Assembly: GCF_030528245.1 (NCBI RefSeq)
Contig: NZ_JAUMZG010000007.1
Coordinates: 2,355 to 48,568, forward strand
Origin: Campylobacter sp.
GTDB lineage: Bacteria; Campylobacterota; Campylobacteria; Campylobacterales; Campylobacteraceae
Length of the DNA stretch: 46,214 nucleotides
Reading direction: 5' to 3'
Shown piece after piece: positions 26,218-33,884 of the stretch. Under the pieces are notes generated by a model, which saw nothing but the letters and a program-made list of their open reading frames with translations, was not told the origin of the DNA and made no database searches. A program made the position numbers and the translations under genes. Positions within the stretch are counted from its first letter, which is position 1; the number at the start of each line of letters is the position of its first letter.

Positions 26218-26388
26218 TTTTTCTCCTTAATTTGTGAAATAAATCGGCCGAAATAAAACAAGATGAAAGTTAATAAATCATTAATTAAAATTTTTTCACA
26301 GCTTCATCAAGAAAGCTTAAAAAACCATAAAAAATTTTTTCTGCTTTTCAAAACTTAAAGTCCTATTTTTTAGTTATTTACGCACAAA

Positions 26389-26401
26389 TTCACATCGTGA
26401 A
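26389..26401. repeat. Inverted repeat TTCAC-ATC-GTGAA
   Basis: Perfect 5-base arms around a 3-base spacer, followed directly by a partial copy ATCGTG(TG)AAAA, so TTCACA and TGTGAA also pair across a wider loop. It looks like an operator for a dimeric regulator, located about 170 bases upstream of the ferritin start and 145 bases upstream of the opposite gene. No named regulator can be assigned. Confidence 0.5.
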
Positions 26402-26454
26402 AATCGTGTGAAAAAGAGGGTAAAAATTTTTAAACTTAAAGGGATAAATTTGCA

Positions 26455-26471
26455 AGTCTTGGCCCAAGACT
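26455..26471. repeat. 17-bp perfect palindrome AGTCTTGGCCCAAGACT
   Basis: Eight-base arms around one central base, unusually GC-rich for its AT-rich surroundings. It is followed on the plus strand by A6, so a minus-strand terminator would have its T run on the wrong side. It lies about 45 bases upstream of the sigma-28 -10 element. An operator or RNA hairpin is possible. Confidence 0.6.
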
Positions 26472-26516
26472 AAAAAAGCGCTCAAAGAATTTTAGACTTT
26501 ATTTTTTCATCTTTTT

Positions 26517-26524
26517 GCCGATAT
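26517..26524 (+). promoter_or_regulatory. Sigma-28 (FliA) promoter -10 element
   Basis: GCCGATAT preceded by a T-rich stretch (CATCTTTTTGCCGATAT) is the standard FliA -10 of Campylobacter late flagellar genes. It lies 22 bases upstream of the ATG. The C. jejuni ortholog is known to be FliA-dependent. A consensus -35 is not obvious. Confidence 0.85.
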
Positions 26525-26546
26525 AGCCAAGCAGAAAGGCCAAGCG

Positions 26547-27116
26547 ATGAAGAAAAACAATTTTGAAGAACTCACACAGCTAGAAGAATACGCCTCTAAC
26601 GAGGAAATTTCACGCATCAAATCCGAGCTTTTAACCTCACCTGAGGTCAATAATTCCCTAGTAGGCACGGTCGTGGCCCTTTCAAAAAACTACGCAAAGT
26701 CCGTTTTGATAACCAACGCAGAAATGGTTGTCGATGAGCAGGGTTTGATTATGGACGCTTTCATTTTTGCCGCGGCTAATTATGTCGCTCAAGCAGCGAT
26801 CAATAAAGAATTTTCCGTCCTTATCGGCTCAAGATGCTATTTTTACGCCCCCTTAAAACTTGGCGATATTTTAGAGCTTGAGGCCCAGGCCCTTTTTGAT
26901 GAGAGCTCTAAAAAAAGGGATGTCAAAATCGTGGGTTTTGTTAAGGAAATCAAAATTTTTGAAGCCAACATCCAAGTCGTCTGCACTGAGGATCATATCT
27001 TCAAGCTCAAGCGTCCGCTTTCTGCTAGCAAACCAGCAGAAGATGCCAGCGACATAGGTAAGACCAATCCAGAGGCCATGGCAGCGGTCGTAGCGCACGC
27101 CCTCAATAAAACCTAA
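26547..27116 (+). CDS. Cj0977-type flagellar-regulon virulence protein, hot-dog fold
   Basis: A 189-residue cytoplasmic protein matching C. jejuni Cj0977, a FliA-dependent factor needed for full invasion and virulence whose structure is a hot-dog fold like acyl-CoA thioesterases. The LVGTVVALSKNYAKSVLITN, FAAANYVAQAAIN and GSRCYFYAPLKLGD segments fit that fold. No clear thioesterase active site is visible, as in the known protein. The sigma-28 promoter upstream supports the identity. It converges with a small lipoprotein gene, overlapping by 4 bases. Confidence 0.85.
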   Translation: MKKNNFEELTQLEEYASNEEISRIKSELLTSPEVNNSLVGTVVALSKNYAKSVLITNAEMVVDEQGLIMDAFIFAAANYVAQAAINKEFSVLIGSRCYFYAPLKLGDILELEAQALFDESSKKRDVKIVGFVKEIKIFEANIQVVCTEDHIFKLKRPLSASKPAEDASDIGKTNPEAMAAVVAHALNKT

Positions 27117-27283
27117 GGACTCAGGGGGAGGTCCACCCAGTTTTTCGGGCACTCCCTGTGGTAGATCCCGACCGCATCGTAATACTCCTTGCAGTCATCG
27201 TAAAAGCGGTTGGAAATTCCCCTTTCATTGACAAAGCAGCCCCCAAGCATCCAAGCCACCACAAACACCGCGATTTTCCTCAC
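27113..27283 (-). CDS. Small lipoprotein (Cj0978-type)
   Basis: A 56-residue lipoprotein: leader MRKIAVFVVAWMLGGC with a textbook lipobox LGGC, Cys at residue 16. The mature part is about 40 residues and contains NERGISNRFYDDCKEYYDA with two further Cys residues. GTG start, preceded by AAGGAG. The start overlaps the nuclease stop (GTGA), so the two are coupled. The same small gene sits beside the nuclease in C. jejuni. Function unknown; the pair of Cys may form a disulfide. Confidence 0.8.
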   Translation of the reverse strand: MRKIAVFVVAWMLGGCFVNERGISNRFYDDCKEYYDAVGIYHRECPKNWVDLPLSP

Positions 27284-27798
27284 CTTTGCTCCTTGAATTT
27301 TTTACGCCACTCGTAGGGCTTTGTGGGGTTTTTATCCTGCCAGAGTCCTCTTTTTTCCGCGCGTGCCGCCTTTTGCTCCCCGGCATAAATTCGCGTGAAA
27401 TAATCATCCGCCCAGGCCCAGCCCTGCCTCACCATCTCGCGCCCGACATCCTTCGCATCAAGCTTAAGCATAGCGACCAGCCGGCCATATTTGTCCTTAT
27501 TTTTAAGGACGATCACCACCCGCCTCCCCTGCACCAAGGACGCAAGGCGCATCTTGGACTCTCGCCCAAATTTTTGCTTGAGCTCTGGCGCATCGATGCC
27601 AAAAATCCGCACCCGCACCCGCTTGTTGTCCTCATTGCGAAATTCCAAAGTATCCCCGTCAATGACCCGACTCACCCTCACCTCAAAGCTATTTTCATCC
27701 AGAAAACTCTCGGCAAAAAGCAGCCCAAAAATCAAAAGCAAAATCAAAAAAAGTTTTCGAGGACTGCTAGCAAGATGCCTCAAATTTAAATTCCTCAT
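27280..27798 (-). CDS. Exported thermonuclease-family nuclease
   Basis: A 172-residue staphylococcal-nuclease-like protein, probably periplasmic or membrane-anchored by KLFLILLLIFGLLFAES near residues 16-32. Motifs: RVIDGDTLEF near residue 43, VRIFGIDAPELKQKFG with Asp and Arg neighbours of the calcium site, then KDKYGRLVAML and REMVRQGWAWA. It hydrolyses DNA or RNA in a calcium-dependent manner in relatives. ATG 27798 chosen; an upstream in-frame start at 27813 is possible. In C. jejuni the related exported nuclease can affect DNA uptake; here that is inference. Confidence 0.85.
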   Translation of the reverse strand: MRNLNLRHLASSPRKLFLILLLIFGLLFAESFLDENSFEVRVSRVIDGDTLEFRNEDNKRVRVRIFGIDAPELKQKFGRESKMRLASLVQGRRVVIVLKNKDKYGRLVAMLKLDAKDVGREMVRQGWAWADDYFTRIYAGEQKAARAEKRGLWQDKNPTKPYEWRKKFKEQR

Positions 27799-27857
27799 AC
27801 GAACGGGTCCCAAAATGTAAAATGTGGCATAATTCTAACCAAATTTAAGGAGCAAAA

Positions 27858-29126
27858 ATGCAAAGCGTCATGGAAAATTTCAAAAAAATCAGCCAAATCC
27901 CACACTGCAGCTTTCAAACCGAAGCGTTGAGGGAATTTTTGAGCGCCTATGCTAAAGAAAAGGGCTTTGAGTGCAGCATCGATAGGGTCGGCAACATCCA
28001 TTGCCTCAAGGGCAGGCCTCAAATTTGCCTGCAAAGCCACTACGATATGGTTTGCATGGGGGATGCGCCCCGCCTTGAGCTTTACGAGGAGGCGGGCTTT
28101 TTGAAGGCGAAAAATTCAAGTCTTGGCGCGGACAATGGCATAGGCGTGGCGATCATGATGGCCGCGATGGCTGAATTTGAGCACCTTGAGTGCCTCTTTA
28201 CCAACGATGAAGAGGTGGGACTCTTGGGCGCTAAGGGACTGGAGCATCAAATCCGCGCTCCCAAGCTTTTAAATTTAGACCACGAGGGCGAGGGCGAGAT
28301 CATGATAAGCTGCGCGGGAGGGGTGGATATGAGGGCGCGCTTACCCCTGAGTTATGAGGAGGAAAGTGGGAGGATTTACAGGCTTGAGGCGCGAAATTTC
28401 AGGGGGGGGCACTCAGGGATCGACATCGTCAAAAATCACAAAAACGCCCTCAAAGAAATGGCGCGCTTCATTGCGCAAAATGATGGGAAAATCATCGCCT
28501 TCCAAGGTGGTGAGCGGATAAATTCCATCCCCAAACACGCCGCCGCCCTCATCTTGACGCAAAAAAAGCCCTGCGAAAATGCGCACATTGCCTGCGAATT
28601 TGTGGGCGAGGAGAGGGCTCGTGTCTGCAGCGAGGGGGGGAAGATACTTTCTGGTATCAACGCCTTTTCTCACGGCGTTAGGGCCTTTGATCAAAGGCTG
28701 GGCATCGTCCAAAGTAGCGTCAATCTTTCGCTTTTGAAGATGAGCGAAAACGAAGCGAGTGTTGAGCTTTTTGCCCGCTCGAATGTTTTAGAAGATTTGC
28801 AAAATTTAGAATTTGAGACCTTGCAGCTTTTTAAGGCCCTTGGTTTTAGCACCGAAAGCTTCAATTTTTACCCGCCATGGCAGGGCGAGGAAAACGCCTT
28901 CAGTGCGGAGGTTTTTGAGGCGCTTGCAAAATTCACCCCCGAGCCTAAAATTTCTGCCATCCACGCAGGGCTTGAGTGCGGCATCATCGAGGCGGGGCAA
29001 AAAGTGCTCTGCTGCTCCATAGGGCCTAACATCCACAGTCCTCACTCCACGTACGAGAGGGTGGAGCTTAGCTCGGTGGAGAAAATTTCTGGGGCTGTTT
29101 TTGAAATTTTAAAAAAGAATCAATAA
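27858..29126 (+). CDS. pepD: M20-family aminoacyl-histidine dipeptidase (PepD-like)
   Basis: A 422-residue zinc peptidase. Metal-site motifs: SHYDMV near residue 59, SLGADNGIG near 91 and NDEEVGLLGAKG near 118. The dimerisation domain follows, with RGGHSG near 185, then HAGLECG and PNIHSPHS at the C-terminal metal site. It should cleave dipeptides, classically Xaa-His. AAGGAG precedes the ATG. It is divergent from the nuclease and converges with the GntP permease, overlapping by 7 bases. A G8 tract at 28402-28409 lies exactly in the RGGH codons; the present length is in frame. Confidence 0.9.
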   Translation: MQSVMENFKKISQIPHCSFQTEALREFLSAYAKEKGFECSIDRVGNIHCLKGRPQICLQSHYDMVCMGDAPRLELYEEAGFLKAKNSSLGADNGIGVAIMMAAMAEFEHLECLFTNDEEVGLLGAKGLEHQIRAPKLLNLDHEGEGEIMISCAGGVDMRARLPLSYEEESGRIYRLEARNFRGGHSGIDIVKNHKNALKEMARFIAQNDGKIIAFQGGERINSIPKHAAALILTQKKPCENAHIACEFVGEERARVCSEGGKILSGINAFSHGVRAFDQRLGIVQSSVNLSLLKMSENEASVELFARSNVLEDLQNLEFETLQLFKALGFSTESFNFYPPWQGEENAFSAEVFEALAKFTPEPKISAIHAGLECGIIEAGQKVLCCSIGPNIHSPHSTYERVELSSVEKISGAVFEILKKNQ

Positions 29127-30403
29127 ATGCCAAATTGCGCCAGAATTATCCCCACGATCAGGGCAAAAATAGGGATGATCACGGCCACCACGCAAAGATC
29201 CAAATAAGACTTTTTATGACTCATCCCCGTGATGACCAAGAGCGTTAAAACCGCGCCATTGTGCGGCAGGGCATCAAGCCCGCCCGATGAGATGGAGGCC
29301 ACTCTGTGAAGCAATTCTAGGGAGATGTTTTGACTCAGGGCCAGTTCTTTGTATTTTTCCGCCAAGGCCTCAAGTGCTATACCCATGCCTCCAGATGCCG
29401 ATCCTGTGGCTCCCGCTAGCAAATTTACCGCCACAGCTTCTGAAATGAGGGGATTGATTTTAAGCGTTAAGAGCCATTCGCTCAGGGTGGAAAAGCCCGG
29501 CACAGCCTTAGCCACAGAGCCAAAGCCCACGGCAGCGGCGGTGTTTATGATCGCTATGATGGAGCCTGTGGCGCCGTCGTTGATGGCTTTGACGAAGGTC
29601 TTGAAACGATGGATGTTTAAAATCAGGATTAAAAAAATTCCACACAGCAGGGCGTTGATGATGGAAAAAGAAAAGACATTGAGCAAAAGCACCACGCAAA
29701 GTAAGGGCAGTAGGGATAGTGCCAAAGGCGGTGTTTTTTCGGTGCTGTGGGCTTGGTGCTTTTCATCGGGCTCATCATAGTGCTCCCCCAAGCTGCGCAG
29801 GTGATTTTCTCGATACTTCAAATAAAAATAGCCTCCAAAAAGCATGATAAGGCCTGCGATAAGCCCCATAAAGGGCGCGGCCATGCTTGTGGTGCCAAAA
29901 TATTTTATGGGGATGAGGTTTTGAATTTGAGGGCTGCCCGGAAATGCCGCCATGGTGAAAGTGAAGGCCCCTAGGGCTATGCAGGCGGGTATGAGGCGCC
30001 TTGGTATGTCGGCCTGCCTGAAAAGAGAAAGTGCCAAGGGATAAACCGCAAAAACGACGACGAACAAACTCACCCCACCGTAAGTGAGCAAGGCCGCAGA
30101 GAGTATCACGCCCAAAATAGCCCGCCTGGCGCCGAGGATGGTCCCTATGCTGCGTGAGACCGAATGCGCCATGGCTGTGATTTCCATCAGTTTGCCAAAA
30201 ATGGCCCCGAGCATGAAAACAGGGAACCAAGTTTTGGCAAAGGCGACAAAACCGCTCATATAGACACTCGTATAAGCGTCCATCAAATCAAGCCCCCCGC
30301 CCAAGGCCACAATGCCAGAAGCTATGGGGGCTACCCAAATGATGGACCAGCCACGATAAGCCAAAATCATAAGCACGATGAGTCCCAAAACAATCCCTAG
30401 CAT
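29120..30403 (-). CDS. GntP-family permease, probable D-3-hydroxybutyrate importer
   Basis: A 427-residue polytopic membrane protein of the GntP/gluconate permease family: an initial glycine-rich pair of helices, TYGGVSLFVVVFAVYPLALS, MAAFPGSPQIQNLIP, and NLLAGATGSASGGMG with SSGGLDALPHNGAVL at the C-terminus. The sequence alone gives the family, not the substrate. As the last gene after bdhA, atoE and scoAB, D-3-hydroxybutyrate is the likely substrate, a known specificity within GntP. AGGAG precedes the ATG, 8 bases after the bdhA stop. Confidence 0.8.
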   Translation of the reverse strand: MLGIVLGLIVLMILAYRGWSIIWVAPIASGIVALGGGLDLMDAYTSVYMSGFVAFAKTWFPVFMLGAIFGKLMEITAMAHSVSRSIGTILGARRAILGVILSAALLTYGGVSLFVVVFAVYPLALSLFRQADIPRRLIPACIALGAFTFTMAAFPGSPQIQNLIPIKYFGTTSMAAPFMGLIAGLIMLFGGYFYLKYRENHLRSLGEHYDEPDEKHQAHSTEKTPPLALSLLPLLCVVLLLNVFSFSIINALLCGIFLILILNIHRFKTFVKAINDGATGSIIAIINTAAAVGFGSVAKAVPGFSTLSEWLLTLKINPLISEAVAVNLLAGATGSASGGMGIALEALAEKYKELALSQNISLELLHRVASISSGGLDALPHNGAVLTLLVITGMSHKKSYLDLCVVAVIIPIFALIVGIILAQFGIY

Positions 30404-30411
30404 TTCAACTC

Positions 30412-31176
30412 CTACTGGGCAGTGTATCCCGCATCGATGACCATACTCTGCCCTGTGATGTGCTTGGCAGCGTGGGAGGCCAAAAACAAAGCCATGCTCG
30501 CAATGTCATTGATGTCAATGAGCTGTTTTTGTGGGATGAGCGAGAATAGGACCTCCTCCAAAACCCTCTCCAAATCCACCCCTCTCGTGCGAGCCAAATC
30601 CTGCATTTGTCCGCGCACCAAAGGCGTGTCTATATAGCCCGGACAAATGGCATTAGCCGTGATGCCAAAGGTGGCGCATTCCAGGGCCGTTACCTTCGTC
30701 AGCCCTATCAAACCATGCTTGGCGCTGTTGTAGGCTGCCTTACCCGCAAAGCCTATCAGCCCGTTGATGGAGGCCATATTGATGATGCGCCCGAATTTTT
30801 GATCCTTCATAATGGGCAGGACAAATTTAGTCGTGCAAAAAGCGCCCGTGAGCATGACCTGAAGCATTTGGTTGAATTTCGCCGTAGGAAAATCCTCAAG
30901 CCTAGCCACATACTGCAGGCCTGCATTATTGATCAAAACATCAATGCGACCAAACACTTCATGAGTCCTATCGATGAGCCGCTTGACCTCCTCCTCCTTG
31001 CCCACATCGCATTTTAAGGCCAAAACGCTCTCTTTGGGAAGATCTTTGGCCGCTTGGGCTAGGGCGTCTTCGTTCAAATCACACAAAACCACGCCATACC
31101 CCTCACGGATAAAATTCTGGGCTATATTCAAGCCTATGCCGCTGGCACTTCCCGTTACAATCGCAATCCGTTTCAT
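30412..31176 (-). CDS. bdhA: D-3-hydroxybutyrate dehydrogenase
   Basis: A 254-residue short-chain dehydrogenase. The NAD-binding TGSASGIG is at residues 8-15, NNAG near 87, the catalytic Ser in MASINGL near 139, and the YNSAKHG Tyr-Lys pair near 152-156. It should oxidise D-3-hydroxybutyrate to acetoacetate with NAD+. Fold motifs do not fix the substrate, but the operon of acetoacetate-activating genes does. It lies 15 bases after atoE. Confidence 0.87.
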   Translation of the reverse strand: MKRIAIVTGSASGIGLNIAQNFIREGYGVVLCDLNEDALAQAAKDLPKESVLALKCDVGKEEEVKRLIDRTHEVFGRIDVLINNAGLQYVARLEDFPTAKFNQMLQVMLTGAFCTTKFVLPIMKDQKFGRIINMASINGLIGFAGKAAYNSAKHGLIGLTKVTALECATFGITANAICPGYIDTPLVRGQMQDLARTRGVDLERVLEEVLFSLIPQKQLIDINDIASMALFLASHAAKHITGQSMVIDAGYTAQ

Positions 31177-31191
31177 CTCATCTCTTTGAAT

Positions 31192-32547
31192 TTAAATCAA
31201 AAATAAAAAGCCCAAACTCAAGACCAAGCCCACAAAAAGAAGCGTCACAATGCAATAGCCCATGATGTCCTTAGCCCCAAGTCCAGCGATAGCAAGTGCG
31301 GGAAGCGCCCAAAAAGGCTGGATCATATTCGTCCAAGCATCCCCCCAAGCGATGGCCATGGAGGTGATGGCCGGACTGATGCCAAGCTCAAGTCCTGCCG
31401 GTATCATGATGGGCGCTTGCACTGCCCACTGGCCGCCACCTGATGGGACGAAAATATTCACAAAGCCCGCGCTCCAAAAGGTGAAAAGAGCGAAGGTTTC
31501 TGAGCTTGAAATGCTGATGAAAAAATTTGAAAGCATCCCCGCCAAGCTCACCCCACCCGATGAGCCCACCATCATGCCGATGATGCCCGCGTAAAAGGGA
31601 AACTGTAGCAAAATTCCGCTGGCGTTTTTGGTCGCCTCATGGATGGCCTTGATGTAGGATATGGGCTTTTTGTGCAGCAAAATCCCCAAAAAAAGAAAGA
31701 TCATATTGATGATATTGAGGCTCAGATCCCCACCCTTTGAAAAATGATAAAAAAGATAGCTAAAGCCCAAAATGCTAAGAGATAGGGTGATCAAAAAGCT
31801 ATTTTCCAAATACACCGCTAGACTCTTGTCCTGCTTGTGATCGATGAGCTCAAGATCCACAGCCTCACGCTCCAAAAGCCTCTTGTCGATTTCTAGTGTA
31901 TCCTCTTTGGTGGGATGGATGGCTGCGAGTAAAAAGGGCAAAATCAGCACGATGAGGGCTATCATTATGAGATTGAAGCTTGAAAAAATCGTCATCGAGC
32001 TAGGAATTCCCTCCTTTAAAATCCCCGCCGTGCTTTTAGCCAGAGCATCCCCGCCGCTTGCTAGGGTCAAAGGGATAGAGCCCGAAAGCCCCGCATGCCA
32101 CACCACAAAGCCAGAATAGGCCGCCGCAATGAGCAAGCGATAATCCACCCCCCGCACTTTCTTGGCAATCTCCTTGGCAAAAATGGCAGAAATCACCAGT
32201 CCAAATCCCCAATTTATGAGGTTTGCCAGCAGCCCCATGAGCGTAACCATCACGATGGCAGAAAAATAATTTTTCGGGATGGAGGCGAGCTTTTGCAAAA
32301 AATTTGAAACCACCCTCGCACTCGCCAAGGTCTGTCCCAAAACCAAAACCAAAGCCATCTGCATGGAAAAAGCAAGCAGGCTCCAGGCGCCATTGCCCCA
32401 ATTTTGCACGATGCCAAGCGGAGCCTGATCGGTAAATCCAAGCACGGCCAAAAAAACGATGATGGTCAAAATCGCGACCAAGACAAAAGAATCAGGCAGC
32501 CACCTAGACGCTAAATTCACACAAATTTTCGTAAAAGATCTCAGCAT
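31192..32547 (-). CDS. atoE: Short-chain fatty acid / acetoacetate transporter AtoE
   Basis: A 451-residue membrane permease of the AtoE family for short-chain fatty acids. Characteristic stretches: NWGNGAWSLLAFSMQMALVLVLG near residue 50 (its core ALVLVLGQTLA), ANLINWGFGLVISAIFA, SGGGQWAVQAPIMIPAG and GDAWTNMIQPFWALPALAI near the end. It likely imports acetoacetate or butyrate. The ATG overlaps the scoB stop by 7 bases. Confidence 0.88.
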   Translation of the reverse strand: MLRSFTKICVNLASRWLPDSFVLVAILTIIVFLAVLGFTDQAPLGIVQNWGNGAWSLLAFSMQMALVLVLGQTLASARVVSNFLQKLASIPKNYFSAIVMVTLMGLLANLINWGFGLVISAIFAKEIAKKVRGVDYRLLIAAAYSGFVVWHAGLSGSIPLTLASGGDALAKSTAGILKEGIPSSMTIFSSFNLIMIALIVLILPFLLAAIHPTKEDTLEIDKRLLEREAVDLELIDHKQDKSLAVYLENSFLITLSLSILGFSYLFYHFSKGGDLSLNIINMIFLFLGILLHKKPISYIKAIHEATKNASGILLQFPFYAGIIGMMVGSSGGVSLAGMLSNFFISISSSETFALFTFWSAGFVNIFVPSGGGQWAVQAPIMIPAGLELGISPAITSMAIAWGDAWTNMIQPFWALPALAIAGLGAKDIMGYCIVTLLFVGLVLSLGFLFLI

Positions 32548-33185
32548 TTCAACCTCCCATCCACGCTAAATTCCGCCTCAGTTTTAACCCTCAGCTCCTC
32601 TAAACTTACCCCCTCCATCAGCTCCACTAAAATCATCTCTCCCCCTCTAAAATCAAAAACTCCAAGCTCCGTAATAAGCCTATGCACCACCCTCTGACCC
32701 GTGAGGGGAAGGGTGCATCTTTTTTTTATCTTACTCTCGCCCTGCTTATTCGTATGCTCCATCACAACAACAATACGCCGCGCCCCACTCACCAAGTCCA
32801 TCGCCCCACCCATACCTTTGACGAGTTTGCCCGGTATCATATAATTTGCCAAATCCCCGCTTTGTGAGACCTCCATCCCCCCTAAAATCGCCAAGTCAAT
32901 ATGCCCCCCGCGGATCATCGCAAAGCTCTGGGCGCTGTCAAAAAAGCTAGCCCCCCGCACGGCCGTAACCGTCTCCTTGCCTGCATTGATGAGATCCGCA
33001 TCCACCTCCTCAGGGCTAGGGTAGGCGCCGATGCCTAAAAGTCCATTTTCCGACTGCAAAAAGACCTCCAAATTCAGCTTTTCGATCTCATTAGCGATGA
33101 GGGTGGGGATTCCTATGCCTAGATTGATATACATCCCATTTTTTATCTCCTTAAGGGCTCTTTTTACGATGCGATCTTTTGACAT
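32541..33185 (-). CDS. scoB: 3-oxoacid CoA-transferase subunit B
   Basis: A 214-residue subunit carrying the catalytic Glu in QSENGLLGIGAYP near residue 45. With subunit A it moves CoA from succinyl-CoA (or acetyl-CoA) to acetoacetate. Other family motifs: NLGIGIPTL near residue 24, LGGMEVSQSGDLANYMIPGK and GMGGAMDLVSGA. ATG 33185 lies just after the scoA stop with GGAG upstream; a GTG 6 bases earlier is in frame. Located directly after subunit A, as in H. pylori and others. Confidence 0.93.
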   Translation of the reverse strand: MSKDRIVKRALKEIKNGMYINLGIGIPTLIANEIEKLNLEVFLQSENGLLGIGAYPSPEEVDADLINAGKETVTAVRGASFFDSAQSFAMIRGGHIDLAILGGMEVSQSGDLANYMIPGKLVKGMGGAMDLVSGARRIVVVMEHTNKQGESKIKKRCTLPLTGQRVVHRLITELGVFDFRGGEMILVELMEGVSLEELRVKTEAEFSVDGRLKC

Positions 33186-33187
33186 TT

Positions 33188-33874
33188 TCACTCCCTTGTG
33201 ATGACTTTTTCTATTCTTTTTTCATAATTTTTGCCCCAATAAACCGCATCCACATAGATGCCGCTAAGATGCACGCTATCAGGCTCTATCTCCTCGACGA
33301 TCTCCTCCACTTCAGCCACGGTAAATTCCCCAGCCATCGCACACAGGGGGTTGAAATTCCTCGCCGTTTTGTTGAAAATCAAATTGCCAAACCTATCCGC
33401 TTTTTGCGCCTTCACAAGGGCAAAATCACCCCGAATCGCCCGCTCCAAAATGTAGCTTTCCCCGTCAAATTCCTTACGCTCCTTGCCCTCTGCGACCAAA
33501 GTACCCACGCCCGTCTTCGTATAAAAGGCCGCGATGCCAGCCCCGCCAGCTCTCAATTGCTCGGCTAAAGTACCCTGAGGGGTCAGCACGACCTCAAGCT
33601 CACCGCTCAAAAATTGACGCTCAAAGGTCTTATTTTCACCCACATAAGAGGCGATGATTTTTTTGATTTGACGATTGGCGAGTAAAATTCCCAAGCCAAA
33701 ATCATCCACACCGCAGTTATTGCTCACCACGACCAAATCCCTCACGCCAAGCTCACGGACCTTTTTGATAGCCCACTCAGGTATCCCGCACAGGCCAAAG
33801 CCCCCGACCAAAAGCGTCGCACCATCCTTCAAGCCTTCAAAAATTTTGTCCAAATTCGTAACAATTTTATTCAT
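33188..33874 (-). CDS. scoA: 3-oxoacid CoA-transferase subunit A
   Basis: A 228-residue partner of ScoB. The signature [13 protein letters not shown] near residues 23-35 is the CoA-transferase A motif, followed by [12 protein letters not shown] and [18 protein letters not shown]. Two adjacent ATGs (33877 and 33874) are possible; GGAG is six bases before the second. It follows atoB by about 10 bases. Succinyl-CoA is the expected donor, linking ketone-body use to the citric acid cycle. Confidence 0.93.
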   Translation of the reverse strand: MNKIVTNLDKIFEGLKDGATLLVGGFGLCGIPEWAIKKVRELGVRDLVVVSNNCGVDDFGLGILLANRQIKKIIASYVGENKTFERQFLSGELEVVLTPQGTLAEQLRAGGAGIAAFYTKTGVGTLVAEGKERKEFDGESYILERAIRGDFALVKAQKADRFGNLIFNKTARNFNPLCAMAGEFTVAEVEEIVEEIEPDSVHLSGIYVDAVYWGKNYEKRIEKVITRE

Positions 33875-33884
33875 CATTCACTCC

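Larger units (their letters stand above)
26218..26546. other. Palindrome-rich divergent intergenic region, ferritin / Cj0977-type gene
   Basis: About 330 AT-rich bases without a gene. It holds the ferritin promoter region (not resolved), two inverted repeats listed separately (26389-26401 and 26455-26471), and the sigma-28 promoter of the Cj0977-type gene. No open frame with a ribosome-binding site and no tRNA-like fold was seen. Confidence 0.6.

Noticed and set aside
26270-26295. Possible Fur box upstream of ferritin
   Set aside because: Only general AT-rich, TTAAT-type repetition; no convincing 19-base Fur palindrome by eye.
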